DNA from: Wenzhouxiangellaceae bacterium
GTDB taxonomy: Bacteria > Pseudomonadota > Gammaproteobacteria > Xanthomonadales > Wenzhouxiangellaceae
Direction: 5' to 3'
Assembly (NCBI GenBank): GCA_007695005.1
Contig: REEQ01000091.1
Span: 1 to 64,000, forward strand
DNA length: 64,000 nt
The position numbers were made by a program, and so were the translations under genes. This document shows positions 1 through 9,168 of the stretch, in pieces (the stretch's first letter is position 1; each line of letters starts with the position of its first letter). Under the pieces are notes generated by a model, which worked only from the letters and a program-made list of their open reading frames with translations, was not told where the DNA came from and did no database searches.

Positions 1-752
1 AGCGCGATACCCTGCTGGCCGCCTGCCGCTCGGTGGTGGTCGACAACGCCCTGGAATCGGCTTACCTGAGACCGATCGTGTTTCGCGGATACGGCAGCCT
101 CGGGCTGGTTGCCAGCGAGGATGTTGAAACCGAAGTGGTGGTCGCGGCCGTGTCCTGGGGTCGCTACCTGGGCGAGGAAGCGATGGAGCAGGGCGTCGAT
201 GCCGCGGTTACATCATGGCAGCGTCCGGCGCCGAACACGGTGCCGGCCCTGGCCAAGGCCGGCGGCAATTACCTGTCTGGCTCGCTGATCAGCAGTGAGG
301 CCAAGCGCCACGGCTACGGCGAGGGCATAGCCCTGTCGCACGATGGCCTGATCAGCGAAGGGGCAGGGGAAAACCTGTTCCTGGTCCGCGACGGGATCAT
401 TTACACCCCGCCGGTGGCCGCTTCCATCCTCGGTGGCATTACCCGTGACTCAGTCATTCGCATGGCCGCCGATCTTGGCTTCGAGGTGCGCGAGCAGCCC
501 ATGCCGCGGGAAATGCTCTATCTGGCTGATGAAATCTTCTTTACCGGCACGGCTGCTGAAATCACGCCGGTGCGCTCGGTCGACGGCATTGTCGTGCGCG
601 CGGGCGGCCGTGGCCCGATCACGCATCAATTGCAGGCGCGCTTCTTCGGCCTGTTCGACGGCAGCCAGCCCGACCGGCATGGCTGGCTGACCCACTTTGC
701 CCCCGTTTCAACCACTCACCAGGAATTGCCCCATGTCGCAAACGCTGTTTGA
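1..752 (+). CDS. ilvE: Branched-chain amino-acid aminotransferase (5'-truncated by window edge)
   Basis: This is the C-terminal part of a fold-type IV PLP aminotransferase that interconverts Leu, Ile and Val with their 2-oxo acids, using glutamate as amino donor, in the cytosol. The frame is open from base 3, so the true start lies upstream of the window; about 249 codons are visible. The PLP lysine sits in AKAGGNYL, and the family motifs GAGENLF and GTAAEITPV follow. The stop lies 20 bases inside leuC, so the two are translationally coupled and this is the first visible member of the ilvE-leuCDB-ilvA operon. The identification is secure; only the N-terminus is missing. Confidence 0.95.
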   Translation, partial: RDTLLAACRSVVVDNALESAYLRPIVFRGYGSLGLVASEDVETEVVVAAVSWGRYLGEEAMEQGVDAAVTSWQRPAPNTVPALAKAGGNYLSGSLISSEAKRHGYGEGIALSHDGLISEGAGENLFLVRDGIIYTPPVAASILGGITRDSVIRMAADLGFEVREQPMPREMLYLADEIFFTGTAAEITPVRSVDGIVVRAGGRGPITHQLQARFFGLFDGSQPDRHGWLTHFAPVSTTHQELPHVANAV

Positions 753-2184
753 CAAGCTGTGGAATGCCCACATCGTCCAGGCCGAAACAGAGCAGGCGCC
801 GGCGCTGCTGTATGTCGATCTGCACCTGATTCACGAGGTCACCAGCCCGCAGGCCTTTGCCGAGCTGGCCGCGCGCGGTCTGAAAGTACGCTGTCCCGAG
901 CGCACGGTGGCGACCATGGATCACTCCACTCCGACCTGGGCGGCCGACCTGCAAGGCCAGCGCCGCTATGCCAGCGAGCAGGCCTGGGAGCAGGTCCGCA
1001 CGCTGATGGAAAACTGCGACCGCCACGGCATTACCCTGCATGACTGGGACAGTCCCAACCGCGGCGTGGTCCACGTCATGGCGCCCGAGCTGGGCCTGAC
1101 CCGGCCGGGCATGACCATCGTCTGCGGTGACTCGCACACCTCCACCCACGGCGCATTCGGCGCTTTGGCCTTCGGTATCGGCACCAGCGAAGTGGGTCAT
1201 GTGCTGGCCAGCCAGTGCCTGCTGCAGCGCAAACCGAAAACCATGCGTATTCGCGTCGAGGGCGAGCTGGGGCCAGGCGTGACGGCCAAGGATCTGGTTC
1301 TGCACGTGATCGGCAAGGTCGGTGTCGATGCCGGCACCGGTCATGTGATCGAGTTTGCCGGCAGCGCCATCCGCGCCCTGGACATGGAAGGACGGATGAC
1401 GGTGTGCAATATGGCCATCGAGGCCGGCGCCCGGGCCGGCCTGATCGCACCGGACCAGACCACGGTGGACTGGCTGCGCGGTCGGGCACACTGTCCACAG
1501 GGCGAGGCCTTCGAGCGTGCGGCAGTCGAATGGCTGGCTCTGGCCAGCGATACCGATGCCCGCTTCGATCGCGATGTGCTGGTCGAGGCCGACGAGATTG
1601 CGCCGAGCATCACCTACGGCACCCACCCAGGCATGGTCGTGGCCATTGACCAGGCCGTGCCGCACGCGGCCGATGCTACCGCCGCCCGGGCCCTGGACTA
1701 CATGCAGGTCGAGCCCGGCAAGCCCCTGCTGGGTCGCAAGATCGACGTGGTCTTTGTCGGCTCCTGCACCAATGCGCGCCTGGGTGATTTGCGCTCAGCG
1801 GCCGAGATCATGCGCGGTCGGCGCGTGGCTCAAGGCGTGCGCATGCTTGTCGTGCCGGGTTCGGAGCAGGTCCGCAAGGCGGCCGAAGCCGAAGGCCTGG
1901 ACCAGGTCTTTCGGGATGCGGGTGCAGAATGGCGCGAGCCCGGTTGTTCGATGTGCATTGCCATGAACGGTGACCGGGTGGCACCCGGACAGACTGCGGT
2001 CAGCACCTCGAACCGCAATTTCGAAGGCCGCCAGGGGCCGGGCAGCCGAACCTTTCTGGCCAGCCCGGCCACTGCGGCTGCCTGCGCGGTGGCCGGTCAC
2101 ATCGCCGATCCGCGCCGGCTCGACGGTGAGCCCGAGGTTCATATCCACTTCCCGGCCCCGCGCCACATGGAGGCCCGGCCATGA
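733..2184 (+). CDS. leuC: 3-isopropylmalate dehydratase large subunit
   Basis: LeuC is the aconitase-family large subunit that isomerises 2- to 3-isopropylmalate with LeuD in leucine synthesis. The 483-residue product is close to the usual size of about 470. The three [4Fe-4S] cysteines are visible: C345 in GSCTNAR, and C405 and C408 in PGCSMC. The N-terminal half has the [11 protein letters not shown] motif. The start ATG at 733 gives the family-typical [10 protein letters not shown] and has AGGA eight bases upstream; a start at 697 would add 12 residues unlike the family. It overlaps ilvE by 20 bases and leuD by 4 (ATGA). Confidence 0.96.
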   Translation: MSQTLFDKLWNAHIVQAETEQAPALLYVDLHLIHEVTSPQAFAELAARGLKVRCPERTVATMDHSTPTWAADLQGQRRYASEQAWEQVRTLMENCDRHGITLHDWDSPNRGVVHVMAPELGLTRPGMTIVCGDSHTSTHGAFGALAFGIGTSEVGHVLASQCLLQRKPKTMRIRVEGELGPGVTAKDLVLHVIGKVGVDAGTGHVIEFAGSAIRALDMEGRMTVCNMAIEAGARAGLIAPDQTTVDWLRGRAHCPQGEAFERAAVEWLALASDTDARFDRDVLVEADEIAPSITYGTHPGMVVAIDQAVPHAADATAARALDYMQVEPGKPLLGRKIDVVFVGSCTNARLGDLRSAAEIMRGRRVAQGVRMLVVPGSEQVRKAAEAEGLDQVFRDAGAEWREPGCSMCIAMNGDRVAPGQTAVSTSNRNFEGRQGPGSRTFLASPATAAACAVAGHIADPRRLDGEPEVHIHFPAPRHMEARP

Positions 2185-2780
2185 AGCCGCTGCGACAGTT
2201 GAGTTCGAAAACCCTGGTTCTGGACCAGGACAATATCGACACCGACCAGATCATCCCGGCCCGGTTTCTGACCACCACCAGCCGCGACGGCCTGGCCGCT
2301 GCCGCTTTTGCCGACTGGCGCTTCGATGAGCAAGGCAGGCCGAAGGCCGACTCACCGCTGAACGCGCCGACCGCTCAAACCTGCGAAATCCTGGTCGCCG
2401 GCGACAACTTCGGCTGCGGCTCCTCGCGCGAACACGCCGTCTGGGCGCTGATGCAGTTCGGCTTTCGGGTCGTGATCAGCGCGAAGATCGCCGATATTTT
2501 TCGGGCCAACGCGCTCAAGAACGGCCTGCTGGCCATCGAGGTCGATCGCGACACCCAGCGCTGGCTGCTGGCTCACCCCGGCGCGGAGCTGAATATTGAT
2601 GTGACCGAATGCCGCCTCGACTTGCCCGGCAATGGCGCGGGTACGGAACTTTGGTCGGTGACTTTCGAGCTGGATCCTTTTGCCCGCACATGCCTGCTCG
2701 AAGGCGTCGATGCGCTGGGTTACCTGCTGGCCCAGTCCGATGCCATTGCTGAATTTGAACAGCGGCGGGAGGCGGCCTGA
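2181..2780 (+). CDS. leuD: 3-isopropylmalate dehydratase small subunit
   Basis: LeuD is the swivel-domain small subunit that partners LeuC in isopropylmalate isomerase. At 199 residues it has the usual proteobacterial length. The substrate-contact motif [13 protein letters not shown] is intact, preceded by [13 protein letters not shown], the family's N-terminal signature. Its ATG overlaps the leuC stop (ATGA), and its stop overlaps the leuB start (TGATG), so the three subunits are translated in tight coupling and probably in fixed ratio. Nothing is unusual about the protein, and the call is secure. Confidence 0.96.
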   Translation: MKPLRQLSSKTLVLDQDNIDTDQIIPARFLTTTSRDGLAAAAFADWRFDEQGRPKADSPLNAPTAQTCEILVAGDNFGCGSSREHAVWALMQFGFRVVISAKIADIFRANALKNGLLAIEVDRDTQRWLLAHPGAELNIDVTECRLDLPGNGAGTELWSVTFELDPFARTCLLEGVDALGYLLAQSDAIAEFEQRREAA

Positions 2781-3910
2781 TGCAAGCCACCATTACCCTG
2801 TTGCCCGGTGACGGCATCGGCCCGGAAGTCATGGCCCAGGCCGAGCAGCTGCTGACCGAGTTGGGCGCACTGACCGGGCATTCCTTCCAGACTCATCGCC
2901 GCCTGATTGGCGGTGCTGCCATCGACGCGGTCGGCCAGGCCTTGCCCGGCAACACCCTGGCTGCATGCCGCCAGTCCGACGCGGTTCTGCTGGGCGCCGT
3001 CGGTGGGCCGAAGTGGGATGATCCGGAGGCCAGCATCCGCCCCGAGCAGGGCCTGCTGCAGCTTCGGGAACAGCTCGGTCTGTTTGCCAACCTGCGCCCG
3101 GTCAAGCCGCATCCGGCCATGATTCATGCCAGCCCGATCAGGCCCGAGCGCCTGGCTGGCGTCGACCTGGTCGTGGTTCGTGAGCTCACCGGCGGGCTGT
3201 ACTTCGGCCGCAAGCTGGCCCTGGCCGACATGGCCGAAGACGTGTGCCGCTACAGCCGCGAGGAAATCGAGCGGGTAGTGCGAAGGGCCGCTGCGCTGGC
3301 CCGCACCCGGCGCCGCCGCCTGACCCTGGTTGACAAGGCCAACGTGCTGGCGACCTCGCGCCTGTGGCGGCGGGTGACTAAGGAGCTGGTCCAACGCGAG
3401 TTTCCCGACATTGCGCTGGAAATCCTGCTGGTCGATGCCGCCGCCATGCATCTGCTGTCAAGGCCGGCCGAGTTCGATGTCATCGTCACCGAAAACCTGT
3501 TCGGCGACATTCTCACCGACGAGGCGGCCATGCTGGCAGGTTCCATGGGCCTGCTGCCCTCTGCTTCGCTGGGCAATTCCGGGCCGGGCCTGTATGAGCC
3601 CATCCACGGCTCGGCACCCGACCTGGCCGGCCAGGACAAGGCCAACCCTTTTGCCATGCTGCTATCGGTTGCGATGATGCTGGAGCACTCCCTTGGGCTG
3701 GTCGAAGAGGCCCGCCTGGTCGAGCGCGCAGTCAGCGACTGCATTGCTGCCAGCGAAACCACGGCCGACCTGGGTGGCCGACTGGGCACGGTCGAGGCGG
3801 CGGCAGCCGTTCGCTCGCGTTTGCGCAGTGCCACGGTCGGCAGCCAGGATCGAAAACCGGCAGCGTCGAAGGAAACCCACGCCACAACGCCGGTGTATTC
3901 GGTGGCCTGA
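2780..3910 (+). CDS. leuB: 3-isopropylmalate dehydrogenase
   Basis: LeuB is the NAD-dependent oxidative decarboxylase of 3-isopropylmalate, the third step of leucine synthesis. The 376-residue product has the N-terminal [10 protein letters not shown] motif, the catalytic [12 protein letters not shown] segment and the metal-binding [13 protein letters not shown] motif. The last 25 to 30 residues, after the usual VGSxLR-like end, form a polar Ser/Thr/Lys-rich tail not typical of LeuB. The tail runs on smoothly to the TGATG overlap with ilvA, so I read it as a genuine extension and not a frameshift. It lies between leuD and ilvA in the operon. Confidence 0.95.
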   Translation: MQATITLLPGDGIGPEVMAQAEQLLTELGALTGHSFQTHRRLIGGAAIDAVGQALPGNTLAACRQSDAVLLGAVGGPKWDDPEASIRPEQGLLQLREQLGLFANLRPVKPHPAMIHASPIRPERLAGVDLVVVRELTGGLYFGRKLALADMAEDVCRYSREEIERVVRRAAALARTRRRRLTLVDKANVLATSRLWRRVTKELVQREFPDIALEILLVDAAAMHLLSRPAEFDVIVTENLFGDILTDEAAMLAGSMGLLPSASLGNSGPGLYEPIHGSAPDLAGQDKANPFAMLLSVAMMLEHSLGLVEEARLVERAVSDCIAASETTADLGGRLGTVEAAAAVRSRLRSATVGSQDRKPAASKETHATTPVYSVA

Positions 3911-5484
3911 TGGACCACCTGGAAATCCTCAAGCGTATCGTTGCCGCCCCGGTGCAGGCGGTGGCGCGCGAGACGCCGGTGGAGCGGGCTGCGCTGCTGT
4001 CGGAAAAGCTCGGCCGTTCGATCTGGCTCAAGCGCGAGGATTTGCAGCCGGTATTTTCCTTCAAGCTGCGCGGTGCCTATGCGCGCATGGTGCGCTTGTC
4101 GGAGTCCGAAAAGGCCGCCGGCGTGGTCGCGGCCAGTGCCGGCAACCATGCCCAGGGGGTGGCCCTGGCCGCGTCCCGGCTGGGTCTGAGTGCTCGCGTC
4201 GTCATGCCGCGGACCACGCCGGCGATCAAGGTCGAAGCCGTGCGCCGGCTGGGTGCGTCGGTGATCCTGCACGGCGACGGCTACGATGCAGCCCAGGCCC
4301 GTGCCCATGCCGAGTGTGGCGATCTGGGCGCGACCTTCATTCATCCCTTCGATGATCCAGACGTGATCGCTGGTCAGGGCACGGTCGCCCTGGAGCTTCT
4401 GCGCCAGATGACTGTCACGCCCGCTGCGGTGTTCGTGCCGGTGGGCGGCGGCGGCCTGCTGGCCGGTATTGCTGCTGCGGTCAAGTCGATCTCGCCGGCG
4501 ACCAAGGTCATTGGCGTCGAGCCGGTTGGGGCGGCCAGCTTTGCCGCTGCACTCCGGGCCGGCAAGCCGGTTGATATCGGCCCGGTCAACCTGTTTGCCG
4601 ACGGCGTGGCCGTGCGCAAGGTCGGCGAGTGGCCGGTTCGCATCGCTGCCGGCCTGGTCGATGACATGATCACCGTCACCGTGGATGAAATCTGCGCGGC
4701 CGTGCACGATGTGTTTCTTGACACCCGCGCCCTGATCGAGCCGGCCGGCGCCCTGGCCGTGGCCGGCATTCGCCGCTATCTGGATGCCGGCGGCAGCGGC
4801 CAACACCTGGTCGCGATCAACTCCGGGGCCAATATCAGCCTCGAGCGCATGGCCCATGTGATCGAGCGGGCCGAGATCGGCGCGGGTCGCGAGATCCTGT
4901 TCACCGCCACCATCCCGGAGCAGCCAGGCAGCTTCCTGCGCTTCTGCCGTACCCTGGGGCGCCAGGAACTGACCGAATTCAACTATCGCTTTGCATCGTT
5001 GGACCAGGCCCACGTCTTCGTCGGCTTGAGAATGGAAAAAGGCCGCAGCCATCGCCGGGAGCTGTACCAGCGCCTGAATGCCGCCGGTTTCGAAGTGCTG
5101 GATCTGACCGACAACGAACTGGCCCGCGACCACCTGCGCCACATGGTCGGCGGCCGCTGCCCGGTACCTGGGCAGGAACAACTTTACCGCTTCCGCTTCC
5201 CCGAACGCCCCGGCGCACTGGAGGAGTTCCTCACCCAGCTCAAGGGCCGCTGGTCGATCAGCCTGTTCCACTACCGCAACCACGGCGCCGCTTACGGCCG
5301 CGTGCTGGCCGGCTTCTTGGTCCCCGACGGCGACCAGACCGCCTTCAGCGACTTCCTCAACGCTGCCGGCTACCCCTGGGAGCGCGTCTGCGACAGTGCC
5401 CTCGACCGCTTCCTGGGCCCACTGTCCCATTCTTCCTCAAAAATGGAGGAAAGTGCTAAGTTGGCACATGGCACCATTGCCTGA
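3910..5484 (+). CDS. ilvA: Threonine ammonia-lyase, biosynthetic
   Basis: IlvA deaminates threonine to 2-oxobutanoate, the committed step to isoleucine. The 524-residue protein has the biosynthetic architecture: a PLP catalytic domain (about 1-320; Schiff-base K52 in FSFKLRGA, phosphate loop VGGGGLL) followed by two ACT-like domains (about 335-510). The ACT domains mean it should be allosterically inhibited by isoleucine, unlike catabolic TdcB. It starts on the TGATG overlap with leuB and closes the operon, so leucine and isoleucine synthesis are co-transcribed. The last 15 or so residues are a polar tail. Confidence 0.94.
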   Translation: MDHLEILKRIVAAPVQAVARETPVERAALLSEKLGRSIWLKREDLQPVFSFKLRGAYARMVRLSESEKAAGVVAASAGNHAQGVALAASRLGLSARVVMPRTTPAIKVEAVRRLGASVILHGDGYDAAQARAHAECGDLGATFIHPFDDPDVIAGQGTVALELLRQMTVTPAAVFVPVGGGGLLAGIAAAVKSISPATKVIGVEPVGAASFAAALRAGKPVDIGPVNLFADGVAVRKVGEWPVRIAAGLVDDMITVTVDEICAAVHDVFLDTRALIEPAGALAVAGIRRYLDAGGSGQHLVAINSGANISLERMAHVIERAEIGAGREILFTATIPEQPGSFLRFCRTLGRQELTEFNYRFASLDQAHVFVGLRMEKGRSHRRELYQRLNAAGFEVLDLTDNELARDHLRHMVGGRCPVPGQEQLYRFRFPERPGALEEFLTQLKGRWSISLFHYRNHGAAYGRVLAGFLVPDGDQTAFSDFLNAAGYPWERVCDSALDRFLGPLSHSSSKMEESAKLAHGTIA

Positions 5485-5557
5485 GCAGGTCCTGCAGTGT
5501 CAACATCAATCCGTTCTTGCCTCTTCCCTTCTTCTTGAACATGCCCTCGTCAATTTC

Positions 5558-6949
5558 ATGAGCCTGACCCTGACCCTGGATTGCGGCGGTCACGGTTGTC
5601 AGGCGCTGCTGATCGACGATGATGCCGAAATCGTGGCGGAAGCCTTTCGCCCCGTTGCAAGCCGCGTTGACGGTGTCCGGGTAGAGCAGGACGCCAATGA
5701 AATTCTCGAGGCCATGCGAGCTGTCATTGCCGAGCTCGTCGACGCAGCTTGTCGATCGATTGCGGTGGCGGGGCTGGCCGTGCAGCGCGGCAATGTGCTG
5801 TGCTGGGACAAACACAGTGGCGACGCCCTAAGCCCGGTCATATCGTGGAGAGATCGTCGACGATCAAGCCATTTCGCGCCTGATCGTGAAATGTGCCGTC
5901 AAATACAGGCGGCAAACGGTTTGCGTGTGTCACCATATGCGGGGGCTGCCAAGCTGGCCTGGTGCCTGGAGCAGATACAGACGGTGCAGGCAGCGCGGGA
6001 CCGGGGCAGCCTCTGCTGCGGGCCGCTGGGTGCCTGGCTGGTCAAGCAGCTTTGTGGCGGGTCCGCAGCGGTTGATGACAGCCTGGCCCAGCGCAGCCTG
6101 CTCTGGTCGCGAGCGCGGTTTGACTGGGATGAAGAGCTCTGTCGCGTATTTGCTGTTCCGCGTCAACTGCTGCCGCCGGTCCGCGCCAGCCGATCGGACT
6201 TTGGCGAGATCAGGATGGAGCGCCAAAGTGTGCCGCTGCGGCTACTGATGGGGGACCAGAATGTACTGCCGTACCTGGACGGCAGACCGGACCCGGCCTG
6301 TCTGTCGATAAATCTCGGGACCGGGGCGTTCTTGCTGCGCCCTATGTCTGATCAGCGTCTCGCCAGCCGGTTTCAGCTCAGTATCCTGGATCGTACCGGG
6401 TCCGGTGTCTATGCCCTTGAGGCCAGCGTGCATGGTGCGGCCTCCGCCCTGGAGTGGCTTGAGCAGAAGCGGGGTGAAGGCATCCCGGCTGAGGACATTG
6501 ATGCGATCGCGGCCAAGGCCGGGACGCCACCCTTGTTTTTGAATACCATTGACGGCCTGGGATCGCCCTGGTGGCAGACTGGCCCGGAGCCGGCGTTTGT
6601 AGGGACGGTCGAGGATTCTGCCGCGGAGCTCGCCGCAGTGCTGGAGAGCATGGCCTTTCTGATTCGGGCCAACGTCGATGCGATGACTGCCCTGGCAGGA
6701 AGGCCTGAGCGGGTGCGCGTCAGCGGTGGCCTGAGCAGGAGCGAGCAGCTCTGTGGCCTGCTTGCAAGTCTGCTTGGAACCGATCTGCTGCGCTTGCGCA
6801 GTGGTGAGGGCACGGCGCTCGGGCTTTGGGCGGCGTTGCAAGGCAGGGCGGTGCCGGGTAGCGCCTTTGTCCGCGTTCCGACAGCGTCAGATAGCAGCCT
6901 CGAACAGCGCTACCAGGCCTGGTTGAAGCTGATGCCGCCGCTTCCTTGA
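5558..6949 (+). CDS. FGGY-family carbohydrate kinase, substrate unknown
   Basis: This 463-residue protein resembles the glycerol kinase/xylulokinase (FGGY) superfamily, which phosphorylates sugars or polyols in the cytosol. Visible family features are the N-terminal LDCGGHGCQALLID (actin-fold phosphate loop), the SPVISWRDRR segment seen in glycerol-kinase relatives, INLGTGAF in the C-terminal domain and the late VSGGLSRSEQL motif. The start ATG at 5558 puts the phosphate loop at the N-terminus; an in-frame start upstream would run back into ilvA. It lies 73 bases after ilvA on the same strand and has no sugar-transport neighbour, so the substrate cannot be inferred. Confidence 0.75.
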   Translation: MSLTLTLDCGGHGCQALLIDDDAEIVAEAFRPVASRVDGVRVEQDANEILEAMRAVIAELVDAACRSIAVAGLAVQRGNVLCWDKHSGDALSPVISWRDRRRSSHFAPDREMCRQIQAANGLRVSPYAGAAKLAWCLEQIQTVQAARDRGSLCCGPLGAWLVKQLCGGSAAVDDSLAQRSLLWSRARFDWDEELCRVFAVPRQLLPPVRASRSDFGEIRMERQSVPLRLLMGDQNVLPYLDGRPDPACLSINLGTGAFLLRPMSDQRLASRFQLSILDRTGSGVYALEASVHGAASALEWLEQKRGEGIPAEDIDAIAAKAGTPPLFLNTIDGLGSPWWQTGPEPAFVGTVEDSAAELAAVLESMAFLIRANVDAMTALAGRPERVRVSGGLSRSEQLCGLLASLLGTDLLRLRSGEGTALGLWAALQGRAVPGSAFVRVPTASDSSLEQRYQAWLKLMPPLP

Positions 6950-7055
6950 GCCCCATACAGCTTGTTCAGGCAGCAGCTCACGGGCTGTGGCCTGGGATAC
7001 GCTATATTTCCGAACGATTAAACTATTCCGGCAAGCAGTCCTCACAGGAACCAGC

Positions 7056-7733
7056 ATGTCAAGTACAGCGCCTTCACGTAGCGGTCTGCCAGCCAGACTA
7101 TGGGTACTGCCTGCCCTGATCGGGCTTGGCTTGCTGGTGGCCATGTGGCAGCCTGTTGAGCTGTCCGTGCTGCTGGAGTGGGGCAGGGCGGCATCCGGCC
7201 AGCCGCTGTTTCTCACTGCCATCGTACTGGCGATGGTTGTCTTGTTTGCTTTCGGGCTGCCGGGCAGCATTGGACTGTGGCTGATTGCCCCCTTCCAGCC
7301 GCCGCTGATCGCCACCGGCCTGCTGGTCACCGGTAGCGTACTCGGGGCACTGGGTGCCTACGCCATCAGTCGTCGGATGGCAGGCAACTGGCAGCCCGAG
7401 GGATTCTCCGGTCGGATTGTCAGTCTTCTGGAAAAGCGCGGCGGTATCATGACCCAGACGGCGCTGCGTATCCTGCCCGGCTTTCCGCACTCGGTGATCA
7501 ACTTTGCCGGTGGCCTGTTACTGTTGCCCTTGCTGGCCTTCACGCTGTCGGCGCTGATTGGTCTGACCGTCAAGTGGGCGGTGTATGCGTCGGCAGTTCA
7601 TGGTCTGGCTGACGCGGTGGAAAGTGGTCAGGCAGTGCAGCTTTCGACCATCGTCCCCTTGCTGGTGCTCAGTGCACTGCTGCTGCTCGGCGTTTGGGCC
7701 AAGCATCGCCTGGCTGCCTCGCCGAAGGCCTGA
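7056..7733 (+). CDS. TVP38/TMEM64 (VTT/DedA-superfamily) membrane protein
   Basis: A 225-residue integral membrane protein with five or six hydrophobic segments. The central part has the VTT-domain pattern: a reentrant stretch near GLPGSIGLWL and the conserved LRILPGFPHSVINFAGGLL region. Family members are inner-membrane proteins linked to lipid scrambling or flipping and to envelope homeostasis; the activity of this one is unknown. The ATG at 7056 follows an AGGAA ribosome-binding site at a good distance and gives a short cytoplasmic N-terminus. The next gene starts 47 bases downstream, so they may be co-transcribed. Confidence 0.8.
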   Translation: MSSTAPSRSGLPARLWVLPALIGLGLLVAMWQPVELSVLLEWGRAASGQPLFLTAIVLAMVVLFAFGLPGSIGLWLIAPFQPPLIATGLLVTGSVLGALGAYAISRRMAGNWQPEGFSGRIVSLLEKRGGIMTQTALRILPGFPHSVINFAGGLLLLPLLAFTLSALIGLTVKWAVYASAVHGLADAVESGQAVQLSTIVPLLVLSALLLLGVWAKHRLAASPKA

Positions 7734-7780
7734 TCCGATACCATGTCACGCTCCGTCTGCCGCCATCGATCGCCCCTGGC

Positions 7781-9082
7781 ATGAAACCGCTTGGCTTCAT
7801 TCTCGCGCTACTTTCGTGGCCCCTTGCCCATGCGCTGGTCGATGACGATGCAGCTCTGGTCATATACATGTTTTCCAGTGATCGCTGCCCGCATTGCCAG
7901 GCCCAGGAGCCGTTCCTGCAGGCGCTGAGCGACGCCCATGAGGACCTTGTTTTCCAGCGACTGGAAGTCAGGGCAACGCGGGTGTATCACGAGCTGTTTC
8001 GCGAAATGGCCGAGGCTCACGGCGTGGATGCAGGCTCGGTGCCGGCGGTTTTTGTCGGCGGTCGCGCCTGGGTTGGTGACAGTGCTGCTGTCCGGCAATC
8101 CATTGCCAGGCATGTAGCAAGCTGTCTCGAGCGGTCCTGTCCGGACTCCCGGAACATGTTGCTGCAGCCCGGGGAACCGGTGGCGCCGGCAACGGCTGAA
8201 GGACTGGTCTCAATACCCTTTGTTGGCGAGATCGATCTGGCCAGCCATTCACTGCTCCTTGCGACTGCACTGATTGCCTTCATAGACGGCTTCAACCCCT
8301 GTTCGCTGTGGGTGTTGACGATACTCCTGGCCCTGGTCATTCACTCCGGCTCAAGGGCCCGGGTGCTGGTGGTAGGCCTGACCTATCTCATGATCACTGC
8401 CGCCATCTATGGGTTTTTCATTACCGGCGTTTTCGGTGTGCTCAGCTACCTTGCCTATCTGCGCTGGGTTTATTGGCTGGTCGCTGCCTTTGCCTTGGTT
8501 TTTGCCATCGTCAACATCAAGGATTATTTCTGGTTCAAGCGCGGTTTTTCTTTCACCATCGATGATCGCCACAAGCCAGGCATTTTCCGGCGCATTCGCG
8601 GCTTGATCAGCGAGGGGCGATCGTGGCCGGCGCTGATTGGCGCTACGGTATTCATGGCGGCTGGCATTTCCTTGATCGAGCTGCCTTGCACGGCTGGCTT
8701 TCCAGTGATCTGGAGCGGGCTGGTTGCAGCTCACGATATTGACTGGGCCTATTTTGCCGTGCTGCTGGCGCTGTATATCCTGATCTACCTTGGCATCGAG
8801 CTGGTCATTTTCGCGATTGCCCTGATCAGCTTCCGGGTCGATCGTTTCGAGGAAAGACATGGCCGTGTGCTCAAGCTGATTGGTGGGCTGATCATGCTCG
8901 TCCTGGCCCTGATGCTGCTGCTGGCGCCGGATGCCATGCAGGATGTCGGTCTCACCCTGGCTGTTTTTGCACTGGCCCTGTTGGCTGCGGCCTTGATCGT
9001 GCTCGTTCATCGTCTGCTATTGCCGCGCCTTGGCATTCGCCTGGGCGATGACTGGCAGGATTCGAAAGCAGGGCGCCGCTGA
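7781..9082 (+). CDS. Thioredoxin-domain / CcdA-DsbD-like membrane fusion protein
   Basis: This 433-residue protein has a signal sequence (about 1-18) and a periplasmic thioredoxin-fold domain with a CPHC active site (C36-C39) and a cis-Pro loop at GSVPAVFVGG. A membrane part of six or more segments follows from about residue 155. Its two Cys-containing helices carry FNPC and IELPC, matching the paired membrane cysteines of CcdA/DsbD. The likely role is carrying electrons across the inner membrane to periplasmic thiols. The order (thioredoxin first, then CcdA core, no C-terminal domain) differs from classical DsbD. The partner substrate is unknown. Confidence 0.75.
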   Translation: MKPLGFILALLSWPLAHALVDDDAALVIYMFSSDRCPHCQAQEPFLQALSDAHEDLVFQRLEVRATRVYHELFREMAEAHGVDAGSVPAVFVGGRAWVGDSAAVRQSIARHVASCLERSCPDSRNMLLQPGEPVAPATAEGLVSIPFVGEIDLASHSLLLATALIAFIDGFNPCSLWVLTILLALVIHSGSRARVLVVGLTYLMITAAIYGFFITGVFGVLSYLAYLRWVYWLVAAFALVFAIVNIKDYFWFKRGFSFTIDDRHKPGIFRRIRGLISEGRSWPALIGATVFMAAGISLIELPCTAGFPVIWSGLVAAHDIDWAYFAVLLALYILIYLGIELVIFAIALISFRVDRFEERHGRVLKLIGGLIMLVLALMLLLAPDAMQDVGLTLAVFALALLAAALIVLVHRLLLPRLGIRLGDDWQDSKAGRR

Positions 9083-9168
9083 GCGCTCGCTGGTGATGGT
9101 GCCGGCGAGCCTGCTGCATTGGTTATACTCGCAGCCGTGCTTCCGACTCAATGCCTCAGGCCTTGCGC

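Noticed and set aside
3250-5430. Long open frame on the minus strand opposite leuB and ilvA
   Set aside because: It mirrors the codon bias of the plus-strand genes in GC-rich DNA, is low in complexity and shows no family motif; leuB and ilvA are certain on the other strand.
5462-5480. TGGCAC followed by TTGC near the end of ilvA, like a sigma-54 promoter
   Set aside because: The GG-to-GC distance is 7 or 14 bases, depending on which TGGCAC is used, not the required 10.
9101-9129. Full sigma-70 promoter before the GtrB-like gene
   Set aside because: Only the -10-like TATACT is convincing; no -35 hexamer at 16 to 18 bases.
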